DNA from: Hyalella azteca
Taxonomy: Eukaryota; Arthropoda; Malacostraca; Amphipoda; Hyalellidae
Length of the DNA stretch: 64,000 nucleotides
Assembly (NCBI RefSeq): GCF_000764305.2
Contig: NW_025941355.1
Location: 1-64,000 of the forward strand
Direction of reading: 5' to 3'
The notes under the pieces are model-generated. The model was not told the DNA's origin. It was given only the letters and a program-made list of their open reading frames with translations, and ran no database searches. Positions 51,101 through 63,193 of this stretch are shown here, one piece after another (the first letter of the stretch is position 1; the number at the start of each line of letters is the position of its first letter). The position numbers and the translations under genes are program-made.

Positions 51101-54100
51101 ACTCGGCTAAACACTCACAAAATCATATTGACATTTATTAATCCTTTCAATGTGAATGAAATTTTCTCTAAGTAAGCAGAATGAAAATTAGCCCAATCAT
51201 AATTTGGGGAACGTAAAATTTTTTAAAGAAAGAGATATAAACTAAATTAACACAAGAAAACTCAAGGAAATTATGAATATTGATTCAGTTTTATTTAGCA
51301 ATTCTATCACATTTTCACTATGTCGTTTGTTTATTCAACTCTTGTAAACGAATAATTATAATATTATTGCAAATTTTAATTCCATTGTAGCTGTGATGTT
51401 CAATTTCTTTCTTCACTCTTTTTTTCATACATTCTTAAATCATTTTATGTAAAAAAATCTTCGGTTGTGAATTTTTTCAGACGCTGCTCCAGTTAACTTA
51501 TTCAGTGACTGATATAATTTACTTGAAACTTTTTCAGACTTGTACAAGGAATTTGTCTTCCACAAATTTCCTCTGAAACATTTCTATTAAACTTTTTTAA
51601 CTTTTCTATTTCTAACAACTCTATCTTTCATTAAAATATTTCATTCGACGTTCCAACGAACGGTTTTTATTCTATTTCATCATATCTCGTCCTATCATTA
51701 AGAGATTGGCCGAGCACGCTCCACAGATTGCGTGTGAGCCAACCAATCATCGGCAGCAGAAATACTTCGATGATTTTATTGCAATTTGTGTAGCGGTCCT
51801 GACTAACCAAGAGTCGTGGCAAGACAAATAGCCTTCGCGGAATTGCAAGGCTTTAGATTAGTTGGGGATATTGCCAGGACAAAATTTGCATAAGATTTTA
51901 CCTAGGAAAGGAAATTAAATATTTTGTGTCGAGATTTTTGAATTTGTGTATGTTTTCATCAGATCAAATATTTTGTTGTCGTAAGGAACATTATTCTTCC
52001 GTTCAATTACCGCAGTTTTCAAGGGTAGGAAACTAATGATTATCCTTGGGGATAGTAAAATTTCCTTTTTAGTATATTACAAATAAAAATATTACGTTAT
52101 GTCATCCAAATTACTATCCTAGCTCCAATTATTTACTTTATTCATTTCACTGATCGCATAGCCATTATTCATCATATACATTGTATCTAGAAGAAATGAG
52201 CCAGCCAATCTTGGGTCCTAATTATTAGATGGCCTGTCTTTACTGTTCACCTCAACATGTGAATAAACTCGAAACAATACCTTGCAAACTATTATAGTCT
52301 CTGTGTTTTTGCTTTCAACTGTATAATCGGTCCACAGACATTATCTAATGTACAGAAAAAATTAATAAGTATTTGTCTAAAATACTGTGATCTCGTATTC
52401 ACCAAAAGTAAGACAAAAGCAAATAAATTGCTCCCAGCCTGAAAATCGAGACTGGGTGAGCCAAGTTTGTTTTCCTAAACCGCGCAATTAGAAAAAAAAT
52501 GCATGAAAAAATATGACTAATGCGGAGTTCAAATAATTAAGAAAGATATTGAAATCTTGAATTGAAAAAAAAAACAAATAATTCGACCATAGTCAAAGAG
52601 ATTTTATTCTTTTTAGATTTTTTTTAAATTTATGTCTAAAAATCTCTTCTTTGATCACAAACAAGTAGCTTCCAGCTCGTCTCCTGCACTGAGGTTGCGC
52701 TATATGGGCTGCAAGCTTTAGGCTACATTTTATGAAGACTTCGCCATGCGTTTTAGCTTTAGTTTCAGCGCCTGATGCCTCGCGTCTCCGGGTCAGTTTT
52801 GGAGGGGAGACAGTGTTAACTGCACGAGCTTCGCTTTAAGGGCTTTGAGCTATACCAGATCCCTCGGGATAACTGGGCATCAGTGAGTGTCAGTATCACG
52901 GAAAATATGCACAAAAAACTGCAGCTCCCTCTCACTAGAATTGCCACAGGCAAAGTTACACGGAGAAATCGGTATTTGATGCAAATGTATTGAAAGAAAT
53001 AAATTCTGAGGGCAAATCACTAAATTCGAACATCGTTATATCGCAAAACTAGCCGCAGAGGCACACAAATTGAGAATTTAAATTATTGAGTTGAAGTGAA
53101 TTTAAAAACAGTCATGAGAAAAGGGAAATCTTGGGAAAAAACTTGGCCCTGAATATGAACAAAAGACCTATTCTTAAAAACTAATCATTCCAAAAATAAC
53201 GACCTGACTGACATACAGAAACTTTTAAAAGTCATATTTTGATCAGTTATCTTCAACAACAATGCGGACTAAACGGAAAGACTTGGAGATTAGCAAACAT
53301 TCTATCAAATTTTGAAGAAGTGTCGGCACTTTTCCTTTTGGTTCATTTTTCCATTCCATTCATTCCATTAGGCGGAATCGAGACCATAGGTAGACTTTCG
53401 CTTGCTAAATTCCTCGGTTTAATATCCCACTACAATTCTAGATTTCATTCTGGTATCCTATGTGTTATTTTTCCTCTTATAATTTATCAAGGTTCAAAAT
53501 TTTCTCAACACACGAGATTAACTTTTACCTAATTTTTTTATTAAATGCCTGTTAATCAAGACTGAGTTTACTCTTCACACACGTAAACATTTTCCCCACT
53601 TTCGTAGAGCTATTTTTAAGCTTTGGGTCAAATTACCTAGTCGGAAAATATGTTTTGCTAAATTTTTACATTCAAATACTTTCGGTTACACATTATAAAC
53701 ATTCTTAATCCAACAATATAGAAAAACCCAAGTTGGAAAATGAATAGCGATTTCTGATTCTCAAACCATCGACGCATTTTACTTCAGCCCATGCGCTTCC
53801 AGGTCAAACTTTTATAGAGTTTCACGGTCACTTTTTTCGTTCCCGTCCGATGTTCGACAACGAAATTCAGCGACCATCAAAGCCAAAAACTTGGCTATGG
53901 CGTTGTCCACTCCGGACATTTTAGCTCCCCTAAATATTTATTTTGACTTTTCTCCTTTGAGGAATTCAAACCGAATTTAAATTTATTTCGGTCTTCAATG
54001 AAATCTCCAACGATTTTCTTCAAGTTATAAGTTTTAATTTACTGAATTTTTTCGTTTTAACTTATCAATTGACATTATCATTGTTTTGGATCATGCAAAA

Positions 54101-57100
54101 AAATGAACAAGAATTCTTCATTTTCCCGCATTCGTGCCTGGAAAAAATTTTTTTCCTAACAACTTTTGTTCTTCGGTTTATGGAAGCTCTACTGACAAAG
54201 TGAAAAAATTACGAATTCTTGTAAGTTTTATTTCTGTAAACACACGTTCCTGTTCAGTTTAATAAAAAAAAAATATTCAAAATCAATGCAGAACTCAACG
54301 TGTCTTCAGAAATTAATATTTACGTGAAATGCAATCAAAATTTTAGTTAAATTTTCATTAACAATTTTACTTTTTATAACGCTGAATCTTTTTTTTCAAT
54401 GACAATTCAAGTGCTAAAAATTCACGTGCTTCAGATTCATTTAATTACTCACCAAAGAACTAAATTACTCCCATTGCTCCCTGACAAGCAGTTTCAAGGC
54501 CGCGCATGTAATATTTTAAAAGGTTTGGGTACTAGAACCTTTTTTCTGCCTTTTCCTCGGGGCTAAATAATTATGTTGATGCGAGCTCATTTCAAGTTTA
54601 TTATGCAATCAAATTTTCTCTCCAATCACTTTGAGGGGCGAGTTCCTTCCCTCGTTAGGTGCAGTCTAACTTTCCTAATTTTGTTCTTCGAGGCAAAAAA
54701 ATTTGTTTTTAGTCTCACTGACGAAAATTTTGTATAGAAGCTAACTCGTGTGTAATGCGTTGAACACTTGCACTGATGAATTAAAATTTTTATTCAAATT
54801 TGAAAAATTGTGTGTATTTTCATCGCTTCTTTTGACTATATGAATGACTTATACATGTGAAGGTTAAATTATTCTAATAATAACAACTATTAGGTCATTG
54901 GAATCTAATAAGGATAAGAATTAGATTCATTTATACGCGCACAAAATGTGAAAGGTGATACCGACATGTAAATCTTGATATCTTTTAGCAGCTGTTGTTT
55001 AAATATCCAAACTTCTATCATTTGCTTCGCCCATGAACATGAAATCTATTTTGAAACTAGAAGTTCAATTGTAGTCGCTTTTTGAGCTGCTTAACGTATT
55101 CTTATATTGATTTAATCTTCAACTATATGCATTGGGGATGAGAATTTATTATAATCTGTTAATTTTGGCTGTGGGCTGAATCAAAACTTACATCAATAGG
55201 CCTAATTTTCCAATTTACGGTTCATATAATCTAAATGAGATCGTTTAATCAAAATTTATTATTGCTCAAGTATATTCATTTATGATTAATTAATTTTTCA
55301 TCATAAATGCTAACTGTAAACTTTATGAATTTTAGTCTTTAATTCATCAGTGAACATAATTTGAAATAAATTTATTCATGCTTTAATTAATTTAATTTTG
55401 AAAGGGTGCATGTCAGCACTTAATCATCACACATGCTCAAATCTTCAGCCTTTTATGAATTTTAATTGGGCTTGGCGGATGAATTCTTGAAAATAAATTT
55501 GTAATTTATTCAACGCAGCCACACATCAACGCCTTCTCATCTTGCTTGTCGTGAAACACGTGGAAAACATCAGCGACATTTTTTGATGCTCATTTGTGAG
55601 TTCCAAATAAACTTGTGAGGCTCAATTCGAATAGGAAGAAGTAATTCCCTCGCAATCAATCCGATTAGTTTGTAGGTCCTCCTAAGCTCCCATGGTCCCC
55701 AATTGGCAGTTTTCAAACTCTAGTCCTTCTCTTGCAACTCCAATTACGCTGAAGAAGAAATCAGTGGCAGGCATGCAGTCCACAACCAATGAACTGATTC
55801 ACCTTCGAATCAGACTCTGGGAGCGGCCGAGTGAGCAATCCATCAGTTTTATAGGCTTTCTAGTATGACTTGAAGAAATTGTTTTCAAACAAAATAGCAG
55901 CACAGCTTTTATTTAAAATGATTAATTCGCGTCTTGAACTTTTTTCTAAATTAAAGCGTGTATTTTAACAGTAAATCGCGATTGCAGTTTTTTTTCGAAT
56001 GTGAAACCTATTTTGGTTTTTCCGAAGTAAAACCTCCTACTTGTCTCAATTATTCACACACAAGTTTTAGAAGAGAAAAATATCAGTGGAATACGATAAA
56101 CATATTACACTGCAACTCACATTATATAATTACCTAACGTTTATAAACTTTAAACATGCAAAAACACGTATACTACAGTTGCCGAAGTTCTATCAACAGG
56201 AAATTTGAAGCTTTGGAAACTCGCTTAAACGAAGTATGATTGTGCCATACACGACGCCATCGCTACCACCACAATGTAAGTCTCGTCTTGCAGCTGCTGA
56301 CCACGACGCTGCCTTAAACAAGCTTTAAAGACATATTGCGTGTCATAAATCGCAATCCAATCGATGGAACAACAGTAAAATATCCTCGGTAAGCTTGAAT
56401 AATAATTGCTTTGTGTCTGCCTATCCTCTGAATGTCGGCCGAGGAGGCCTAGGTTTGTATTGCGATTTATGGCCGCTGCCCGCGATGTCTAACCTGGACT
56501 TCAGGTCTGGCTACACTCAAGCAGTTTCTTGAAGCCATGTGTCAGAAGTGCAAGTAGTTGAAGCCCTTTGCAGTTATAATATTTTTATTTATTTTTTCAT
56601 AAAAAAACAAAATTTCAGTCAATGTATTAAGATTCCAATAAATTAACAGGTTTTTTTCATTTAAATAAAATGTTGATTTAATAGTTAGTTTTAATTTAAT
56701 ATGTTAAATCGATTAAATGCCTTCTTACGATAGCAAATCTCTAAAATTGCTTTAGAGAAAGTAAACTACATGGCAGTTTGAGACTTAAACAAAAATATGT
56801 TGGATGTTATAATAGAATACAAAGCGGGTGACTTTTTCAATAAGGCTCAAGCATAGTAGATATCATCAATTTTTAGTTGTGTGTAAGTCATTATTACGTG
56901 TGGAGTCTGTCTAGGATCTCATCATGTATACTCTTGCTTCGTTTGATGCTTACAGCATTTTTTCTTTATTTCAAATAAAACTTAATTTGTCTAATTAAGG
57001 ACTTACGTTCAAAAGTTATCCAATTTTATCATGAATGCAGAAATCGTAAATGAAATTTTCCATCCTGAATGCTTTCAAGATTATTTAACTCTTATAGAAA

Positions 57101-57537
57101 TTAGACATAGATTTTGAAAAAAAGTCTAAATTGTTCACAAAAAGAAATTGAAATGTAGTTACATGCGTATTTTGACCAAATTTACTGCCAATGCAGAAGG
57201 TTACGTAAAAATTACTTTATAATTTAGCATGAATTCCTTCATGAATGATTTCAATATTTAATAACTCTTCCAGAAGTTAGAAGTAGATCTAAATTAGAAG
57301 AGTATTCGTGAAGCAGTCAAGATTCTGCTGGAGCAATCAATTTTGATTTTTAAATCTGGAATTTCTTATTGCATATTTTCTTCCTTCTAATAAAAAATCT
57401 AATTTTTTGTTATACTGCGCCAAAGCTCTAATTAAAAACACAATTAAAACACAAAAACACATTCCTCTGTGCAGAAAATATTTTGCAGGACCTATTGCGA
57501 TCAAGCTAGAAAAAGTTTTTTTTTTCATTATTATTTT
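48157..57537. other. Long non-coding stretch, no supported gene
   Basis: Nine kilobases with only short unsupported frames. Small items: ATCAATGAAAAATCTTTA duplicated at about 49480-49515; GC-richer patches at 49850-49990 and 50040-50160; and a 13-base inverted pair CATAAATCGCAAT (56344-56356) / ATTGCGATTTATG (56459-56471). No splice donor or acceptor pairs with an open frame. This is likely intergenic or large-intron sequence. Confidence 0.45.
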
Positions 57538-57698
57538 AGCGCATTTTCTCATTTATGGAAAAAATGCACTATTGCGCTCGCCATGTCCGTCTGTCTGTCC
57601 GTCCGTCTGTCCGTCTGTCCGTCCGTCCGTGACCTCAAGTTTTCGTCGACGAGAAAATGCGCTCTCTGTCACTCACTGCAGTGAGTACTGAGCTATAT
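57538..57698 (-). mobile_element. Miniature inverted-repeat element, copy C (most complete)
   Basis: Inverted copy with both terminal repeats intact: AGCGCATTTTCTC at 57538-57550 and GAGAAAATGCGCT at 57651-57663. Between them are the GCTCGCCATGTCC block, a GTCT/GTCC tract (about 57585-57630) and GTTTTCGTCGACGAG. The outer arm carries a perfect 16-base palindrome ACTCACTGCAGTGAGT (about 57670-57685). No coding capacity. Confidence 0.82.
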
Positions 57699-58045
57699 TT
57701 TTTTATTGTTATAATTTTTTAGAGAGAGCAAAAATTCTGGAACAAACTCATATATAATTGAGGACTCGATTCTGAATAAATTAAATTTGTTGAATAAAAA
57801 AATAAAATAATAAGTTTTTATTGATTTTTTATACTTTGTACTTGTAATTAAGCTAACAAATCACCTTAAAATTCGATTGCGATAATATTGGTAACATAAA
57901 TTAATCATTAGATACACTAAAATTTACGAAAAAATTGGTTCGGTAATTTGTATAAATTTCTGTAATTTGAATAAAATGCTTAGTACCAAATTATTCAAAG
58001 TTGTTTGAATTTTATTCCTGAGAGACAAAAGCTATTAGCTTATTT
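57699..58045. other. Non-coding spacer
   Basis: Very AT-rich spacer with no recognisable feature. Confidence 0.6.
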
Positions 58046-58076
58046 AAAAACATAGGCAATTTATGCCTATGTTTTT
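58046..58076. repeat. Perfect 13-base-arm hairpin
   Basis: AAAAACATAGGCA (58046-58058) and TGCCTATGTTTTT (58064-58076) pair perfectly around an ATTTA loop. It resembles a bacterial intrinsic terminator in shape, but nothing else here is bacterial, so no such role is claimed. Confidence 0.9.
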
Positions 58077-58755
58077 TCGCATAGTTTGAAAAATGATTAG
58101 AAAATAGACTGACAGTCAAATCAATTAATAGATGAAACGAAAAAGAATAAATATGAACTGCAAGACCTGGGACTTTTGTGATTATAATTACAATATTAAT
58201 AGCAAGCCAAGATAAGTGCTAAAATTAAAACAAATAAAATTTTGTTAGACGTGAAAATTATGAGAACAGTAGAGCAAAGAAATTAAACATTTTCATGTTG
58301 AATAATATTGACGATAAATCGTAAGATGGCTAAACATCAAACTCAGAAAACTTCCGCACATAATAAAGGTCTACAATTCGAAGAAGTATTGGTAATTTAT
58401 TAATTAAACATGTTGCTGATTATCCGTAGATTTCAGACGATTTTAGCAACTCTACGTGCTGGCAACTCCACTTCTCAGCTTGCTTCTTTCTCGTCAACCC
58501 AAGAGTTTGATAAAGAAACTAGAAATCAATCCGGGTTTGTCCCGTTTTTTCTGATACTTTCTTTTTAAAATCAGATTAGAATCACGTTCTCTTCCTAGTA
58601 TACTGGAATTTTATTTGTTCCCTTGTAATCAAAGATCATACAAAAGTTCAAGAAAAATTATTCGTGAACTTTTCCAATAAGTTTGTTTTTTACATGCGTG
58701 TCATTTACCTGGTGCAGCCGTGGCAGCTGTGACTGCGACTCCAACGCGGCTCACT
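58077..58755. other. Non-coding spacer
   Basis: AT-rich with no supported gene or repeat. Base composition changes sharply on entering the minisatellite. Confidence 0.55.
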
Positions 58756-59420
58756 TCGTCGTTCTTCTTTAAGTCAACGTACGAACGCAGGGGCTGCACG
58801 CCCCCTGATCCTTGTACTCCTACAGCTACATGCTTTATATCTACTATACATGTACGCCCTTGCCTCGGTCCTCCTACTCCTACTGCTACACGCTTTATAT
58901 CTACTATACATGTACGCCCTCGCCTCGGTCCTCCTACTTCTACAGCTACATGCTTTATATCTACTATACATGTACGCCCTCGCCTCGGTCCTCCTACTCC
59001 TACTGCTACATGCTTTATACGTACTGCACTCGTACGCCCTTCGTCGTTCTTCTTTAAGTCAACGTACAAACGCAGGGGCTGCACGCTCCCTGATCCTTCT
59101 ACTCCTACTGCTTCATGCTTTATACGTACTGCACTCGTACACCCTCGGTCCTCCTACTCCTACTGTCACACACTCCATACTGACTGCACCACGTATGCCC
59201 TTGCTCCTCCTACTCATGCTGCTACACGCTTTATATATACTGCACACGTACACCCTCAGTCCTCATACTCCTACTTCTACAGCTACATGTTTTATGTATA
59301 CTGCACTCGTACACCCTCGGTCCTTCTACTCCTACTCTCACACACTTCATACTGACTGCACCACGTATGCCCTTGCTCCTCCTACTCATGCTTCTACACA
59401 TTTGGTACGAACTGTAGCAC
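58756..59420. repeat. 60-base pyrimidine-rich minisatellite with higher-order structure
   Basis: Four near-identical units lie in exact 60-base register between about 58807 and 59040, centred on TGCTTTATATCTACTATACA and GTACGCCCTCGCCTCGGTCC. A non-unit block beginning TCGTCGTTCTTCTTTAAGTC (58756) recurs at 59041, a 285-base higher-order period. A second higher-order pair (CACACTCCATACTGACTGCA type) recurs 172 bases apart near 59169 and 59341. The array is much GC-richer than its surroundings and rich in CTCCTACTCCTACT. Because 60 is divisible by three, all three plus frames and two minus frames stay open across parts of it. The longest, 211 codons (58720-59355), repeats a CFISTIHVRPRLGPPTPTAT-like 20-residue unit. 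No ATG-plus-domain context supports a protein. Confidence 0.95.
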
Positions 59421-60982
59421 GTACGTCGGCACCCCTTTAATCATAACCTATCCCGTACTTCACCTATACACTAACGCACATATATACTGTATGTTTTTCT
59501 CTATAGTTCTACTATATCCCCTGAAAGTCATCAATTTTAAGCATTCGTCTAATTTCTAACACCTGCTAAAACCGGTACACTTCTAACACCAATGCATCAC
59601 CCATACACCTGTAACCCAAGTCTTATACGGATACCCATTTTTACACCGTTACTCTTCCTATATCTCTGACATTTCTTACGTTTGTTTAATCTAACACACT
59701 CCCTGCAACGCAAACTTATTCAACATCGCCAAAGATATTCTACGCATTCAAAACTTCTAACCTTGAAGCTTCTCTCCTTCAAAAAATGCGCGAGAAAACA
59801 CATTAACTTTTTTTTTTAATTATGCTACCGATAGTTAATTAGATCGTTAATCAATTAATCCTTGTAACTATCAATACCGATGTTTAAGAGATTTTCAATG
59901 TTGAACGAAATCGAACACCAATTAATTAATAGAAGCCTTGGAAATTATATTACAAGAGAACGTATTTTCCAATCTAGTGTAGCAATGATGAGATTGAAAA
60001 GTTAGTGGTCGATGTGACAGGCAAGCAATCAACGGAGACGCATTCCAGGTCTCTCTAATCAGCAACCTCCGTATAATTAGTTCATATCATCAATTTTTTA
60101 CGTGAAAAAAGTTTTGCCATGCAACAACAATCTTGAACATTTTTCCATCCGCACACGTGCTTGAGAGAACAAAAATAAACGAAAGATTCATCGGGCCCGG
60201 TATTCACCGTTCGAGTCGACATGTCCCGAGACGCTCGTTGAACAAAGCGGCGAATATGAAGTCCGAAAATGATGTAGAAATTGGTCATCTGGTAATCATG
60301 GATGAGACTAATCGCGAATGATGAGTGACTCCAAAGTTTTTCTGATCCTCAGTGTCACGTAATTCTTAAGGCTTTCAAAAACAATTTCTGAGTCCACTAT
60401 AAGATTAAGAACCGAAGCTGAAATTTTCGCAACAGTTTTCAGTAACTGCCTAACAAAGCAACTGGTCCCTGATGGTTTTAATAAAGACAGTTCAGCCTGC
60501 GATTGCTTGTAGTCACCGTCTCCTCAGAATCACCCTGCGTAATTACAGATTAAAATTTAAAGAGCTACAAAGCAGCATTTGGTTTAGTCAACAGGGTCTC
60601 TGCATGACAGCGCTAACGAACCCGTGCGAGATTATTTAAGCAATTCATGCTCAACTTACGACGTAGTTATGAGCGAGCATATCTAGATGGCTGTAAAAAG
60701 TTACTACAGTCGTCGTAACAAGTCTTTCAATGCTACTTCTTCATGCATGAATAATAGTGTTGCCTCACTCGGAACATTACTCGATAATTTAACGTCAAAA
60801 ACTTGATTTTTGCATTAAATTTTCAATGTCAGAGAGCGACTTACTGCATTTCCGCCGTCCAGTGGAGGAAAATAATTCTATATGCACGACGGAAGGAGCT
60901 TATACTGTTCACATTTTTTTCATTGACACCTGAGACCAGTTTTGGTTGAAAGAATATATTAGTGATTTACGATTTGATTGAT
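59421..60982. other. Non-coding stretch
   Basis: No supported gene. Sequence next to the minisatellite (59440-59780) keeps a CT-rich, CTAACAC-containing character and may be decayed array. Overlapping frames on both strands at 60082-60321 lack splice support. Confidence 0.45.
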
Positions 60983-61294
60983 TGTCAAAATGATTATAAA
61001 AAGGTAAATAACGAGAGGCAACTCTAAAGTAGTAATTATTTAAGAAAAGCACGGCGAAGTATTAGTACAGGAATAGATAACGTAGCTAGATCGACTCGAT
61101 CGCGAGTGTAGCAAGCGAGTGTCGGAGTCGGCTTAACGTAAGTGGACGCTTATAGAGGCTGGACTGCGTCTGACTAATGGGATGCTTGAGGTACACACAT
61201 AGACTCTCTACAATGACGTCACGGATGGTGACGCTGGTGACGCTACTGATGGTATGGGTGGTAATCGACGTATAACTTAACGTTACGTCTGACA
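60983..61294 (-). mobile_element. Gypsy-like LTR (3' LTR, minus strand)
   Basis: On the minus strand the segment begins TGTCAGACGTAACG and ends TCATTTTGACA, giving the matched TGTCA...TGACA ends of an LTR of 312 bases. Inside, in the expected order, are a CRE site TGACGTCA, a TATAAG box in CCTCTATAAGCGTCC, a GC-richer transcribed part and an AAATAA signal. Directly upstream on the minus strand is sequence typical of the end of a gypsy-class internal region. The eleven bases around the edges show no matching target duplication, which fits one LTR still attached to internal sequence. No second LTR was found before the window ends. Confidence 0.6.
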
Positions 61295-61335
61295 CGTCCA
61301 CCCTTGAGAAGATGAATCGTCCTCGATTTAAAATT
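61295..61335 (-). mobile_element. Remnant of gypsy-like internal 3' end
   Basis: Minus-strand sequence TCGAGGACGATTCATCTTCT then CAAGGGTGGACG abuts the LTR. A GAGGACGA...AAGGG(G/T)GGA phrase just before TGT is the usual junction of polymerase-region end and polypurine tract in many Ty3/gypsy elements. Only this tail is recognisable; no reverse transcriptase or integrase frame was seen further upstream, so the element is deleted or decayed. Confidence 0.45.
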
Positions 61336-63061
61336 AGGAGCAAGTACAATTTACTTTAAAGGTAACGTGTTAGACGTATGGCTCCCGACACAGTAAAATA
61401 CTGAATGTGAAGTAATCAATAATATTAATTATTAGTAGCAGTTTAAGAGCAAAGTTTAACGTTACTGAAGAAACTAAGTGTCTCAGAAAGAGAAGCAAAA
61501 TCACAATCAGCTTATAGGTGTATAACAAGCACAAAACAAAAACTCCAGAATTAAAAACTCAAAACCTAAAGAGTAACTTAATTCTATCATATGAATCCTT
61601 GGAAATTTGGCATTTAGTTGCCAGATCTTCGTACTTCTTGCTCCTGATAGGTTACTTGAGGACGGTGAGTTGCTCGGAAGAAAAAGCAGCTTTTCCAATA
61701 TTAATATTATTAATTAGCTTTTCTAATATTACCAAAGGAAAGTAGTACATAAATTCTTAAATATAATTGCTTAACTGTTTAGCTGAAGTGGAGTATTTAG
61801 TGAATTAAGTGAAATATACCTTAATTGATTGGGCTTGGGCATTTTAATTGACCAATTATATAATTAATTATTGGTCAATAAAATCAGAAGGATGGTTTAC
61901 AATGATGTGCCCAGGTACTTAAAGTCCAACTATACAGTAAAAAGTCCAATTATACAGTACAGTAAAGTCCAACTATACAGTAGTAATATATACAATGTTT
62001 ACAAAACAAATCACATTTATCAGTTAATAACTCTGCTTATACAAATTTTTAATATAAAATTTTGATAAGTTACATAACCATATTTAACAAAGATCAATTC
62101 AAAATCAGGAATAATATTATAGTTATTTATGTGTGCTAAAAATGAAAGATTAACACACAGAATCAAATTTATGCTTACATTTATAGTGTTATCGATTAAA
62201 TCTCGATAACAATATCGACGAGGATTCGACGTTCGAGTCTGACTCAAAGGATTTACAGTTGATAATATGGTTAAACTTGCTCTTCTCTTTAGAACATTTT
62301 TATTTAAAACAATAAAGATCTCTGATATGTGCATCGAAGCATGCCATTATTGAGAGTTAACTTTAGCTTCGAAATGTCTATGCAGCATTTCCAATGAAAA
62401 TTCATTGTAAACCTCAAATATCGTAGCTTCATAACTCGTGCTGACGAGCAGACGTTTCTGATAATAACAACATTTAGTATTATTGATTTAGTATTATCTC
62501 CATTGCTATTGCCAGCACTCGGATTGAATCTGACCGTATCTTGCCCAAATCATAAGCAATTTTCATACCTTCTTTTCCAACTTGAGATTTACAGCAATTG
62601 CAAGCCTGTAAATGTCTGCATGCACGCAAGCGGGCTCCCCGGCAACGAGGTAGAAAGTTTACAGTCACTAACTTTTTATAATAGTCGAATTAGAGCTCGC
62701 TGCTTCTAATACTCTACGTACACGCATCGTTTATTTTGAAGAAATAAAGGCTCAAAATTTGCTCTCAACAATGGATAATATTATTTTTAATGTGTTTTCA
62801 AATGCAAAAGAAATCTAATGCGCAATTTGTTGGTTCTTAAGTAAAAATTCATTAAACATTTTTAGTATCTTGAAAAGCAGTTCGTCGAGGTTTTTTACTG
62901 TTGGCGTGTATTCAACCCACTTGCAGTATATCAAACCACCGAGTATTAATTATTTTCCATGAATTGTGCCTCATGTGGCCTGTAAAAAATATAACACATC
63001 CTGTAGAAGCTAATACACTAAAAATCAGGCAAATTATTTTGCAAGCTCAATCTATAAAAAA
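61336..63061. other. Non-coding stretch with one small tandem repeat
   Basis: A 23-base-type unit AAAGTCCAACTATACAGT is repeated about three times at 61921-61983. Other frames (61.5-61.7, 62.0-62.3, 62.5-62.7 kb) are AT-rich and overlap on both strands without support. Confidence 0.45.
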
Positions 63062-63193
63062 TATAACTCAGTACTCACTGCACTGAGTGACAGAGAGCGC
63101 ATTTTTTCGTAGACGAAAACGTGAAGTCACGGACGGACAGACGGACATGGCGAGCACAATTGTGCATTTTTTCCATAAATGAGAAAATGCGCT
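63062..63193 (+). mobile_element. Miniature inverted-repeat element, copy D
   Basis: Same orientation as copy A. The palindromic left arm (CTCAGTACTCACTGCACTGA), terminal repeats AGCGCATTTTTTC (63096-63108, one change) and GAGAAAATGCGCT (63181-63193), and the CATGGCGAGCACAATTGTGC block are present. The GGAC/AGAC tract is the shortest of the four. TATAAA occurs at both outer edges and may be a target duplication. Confidence 0.8.

Noticed and set aside
58046..58076. Intrinsic terminator
   Set aside because: The stem is AT-rich and no bacterial gene precedes it; nothing else in the window is prokaryotic.
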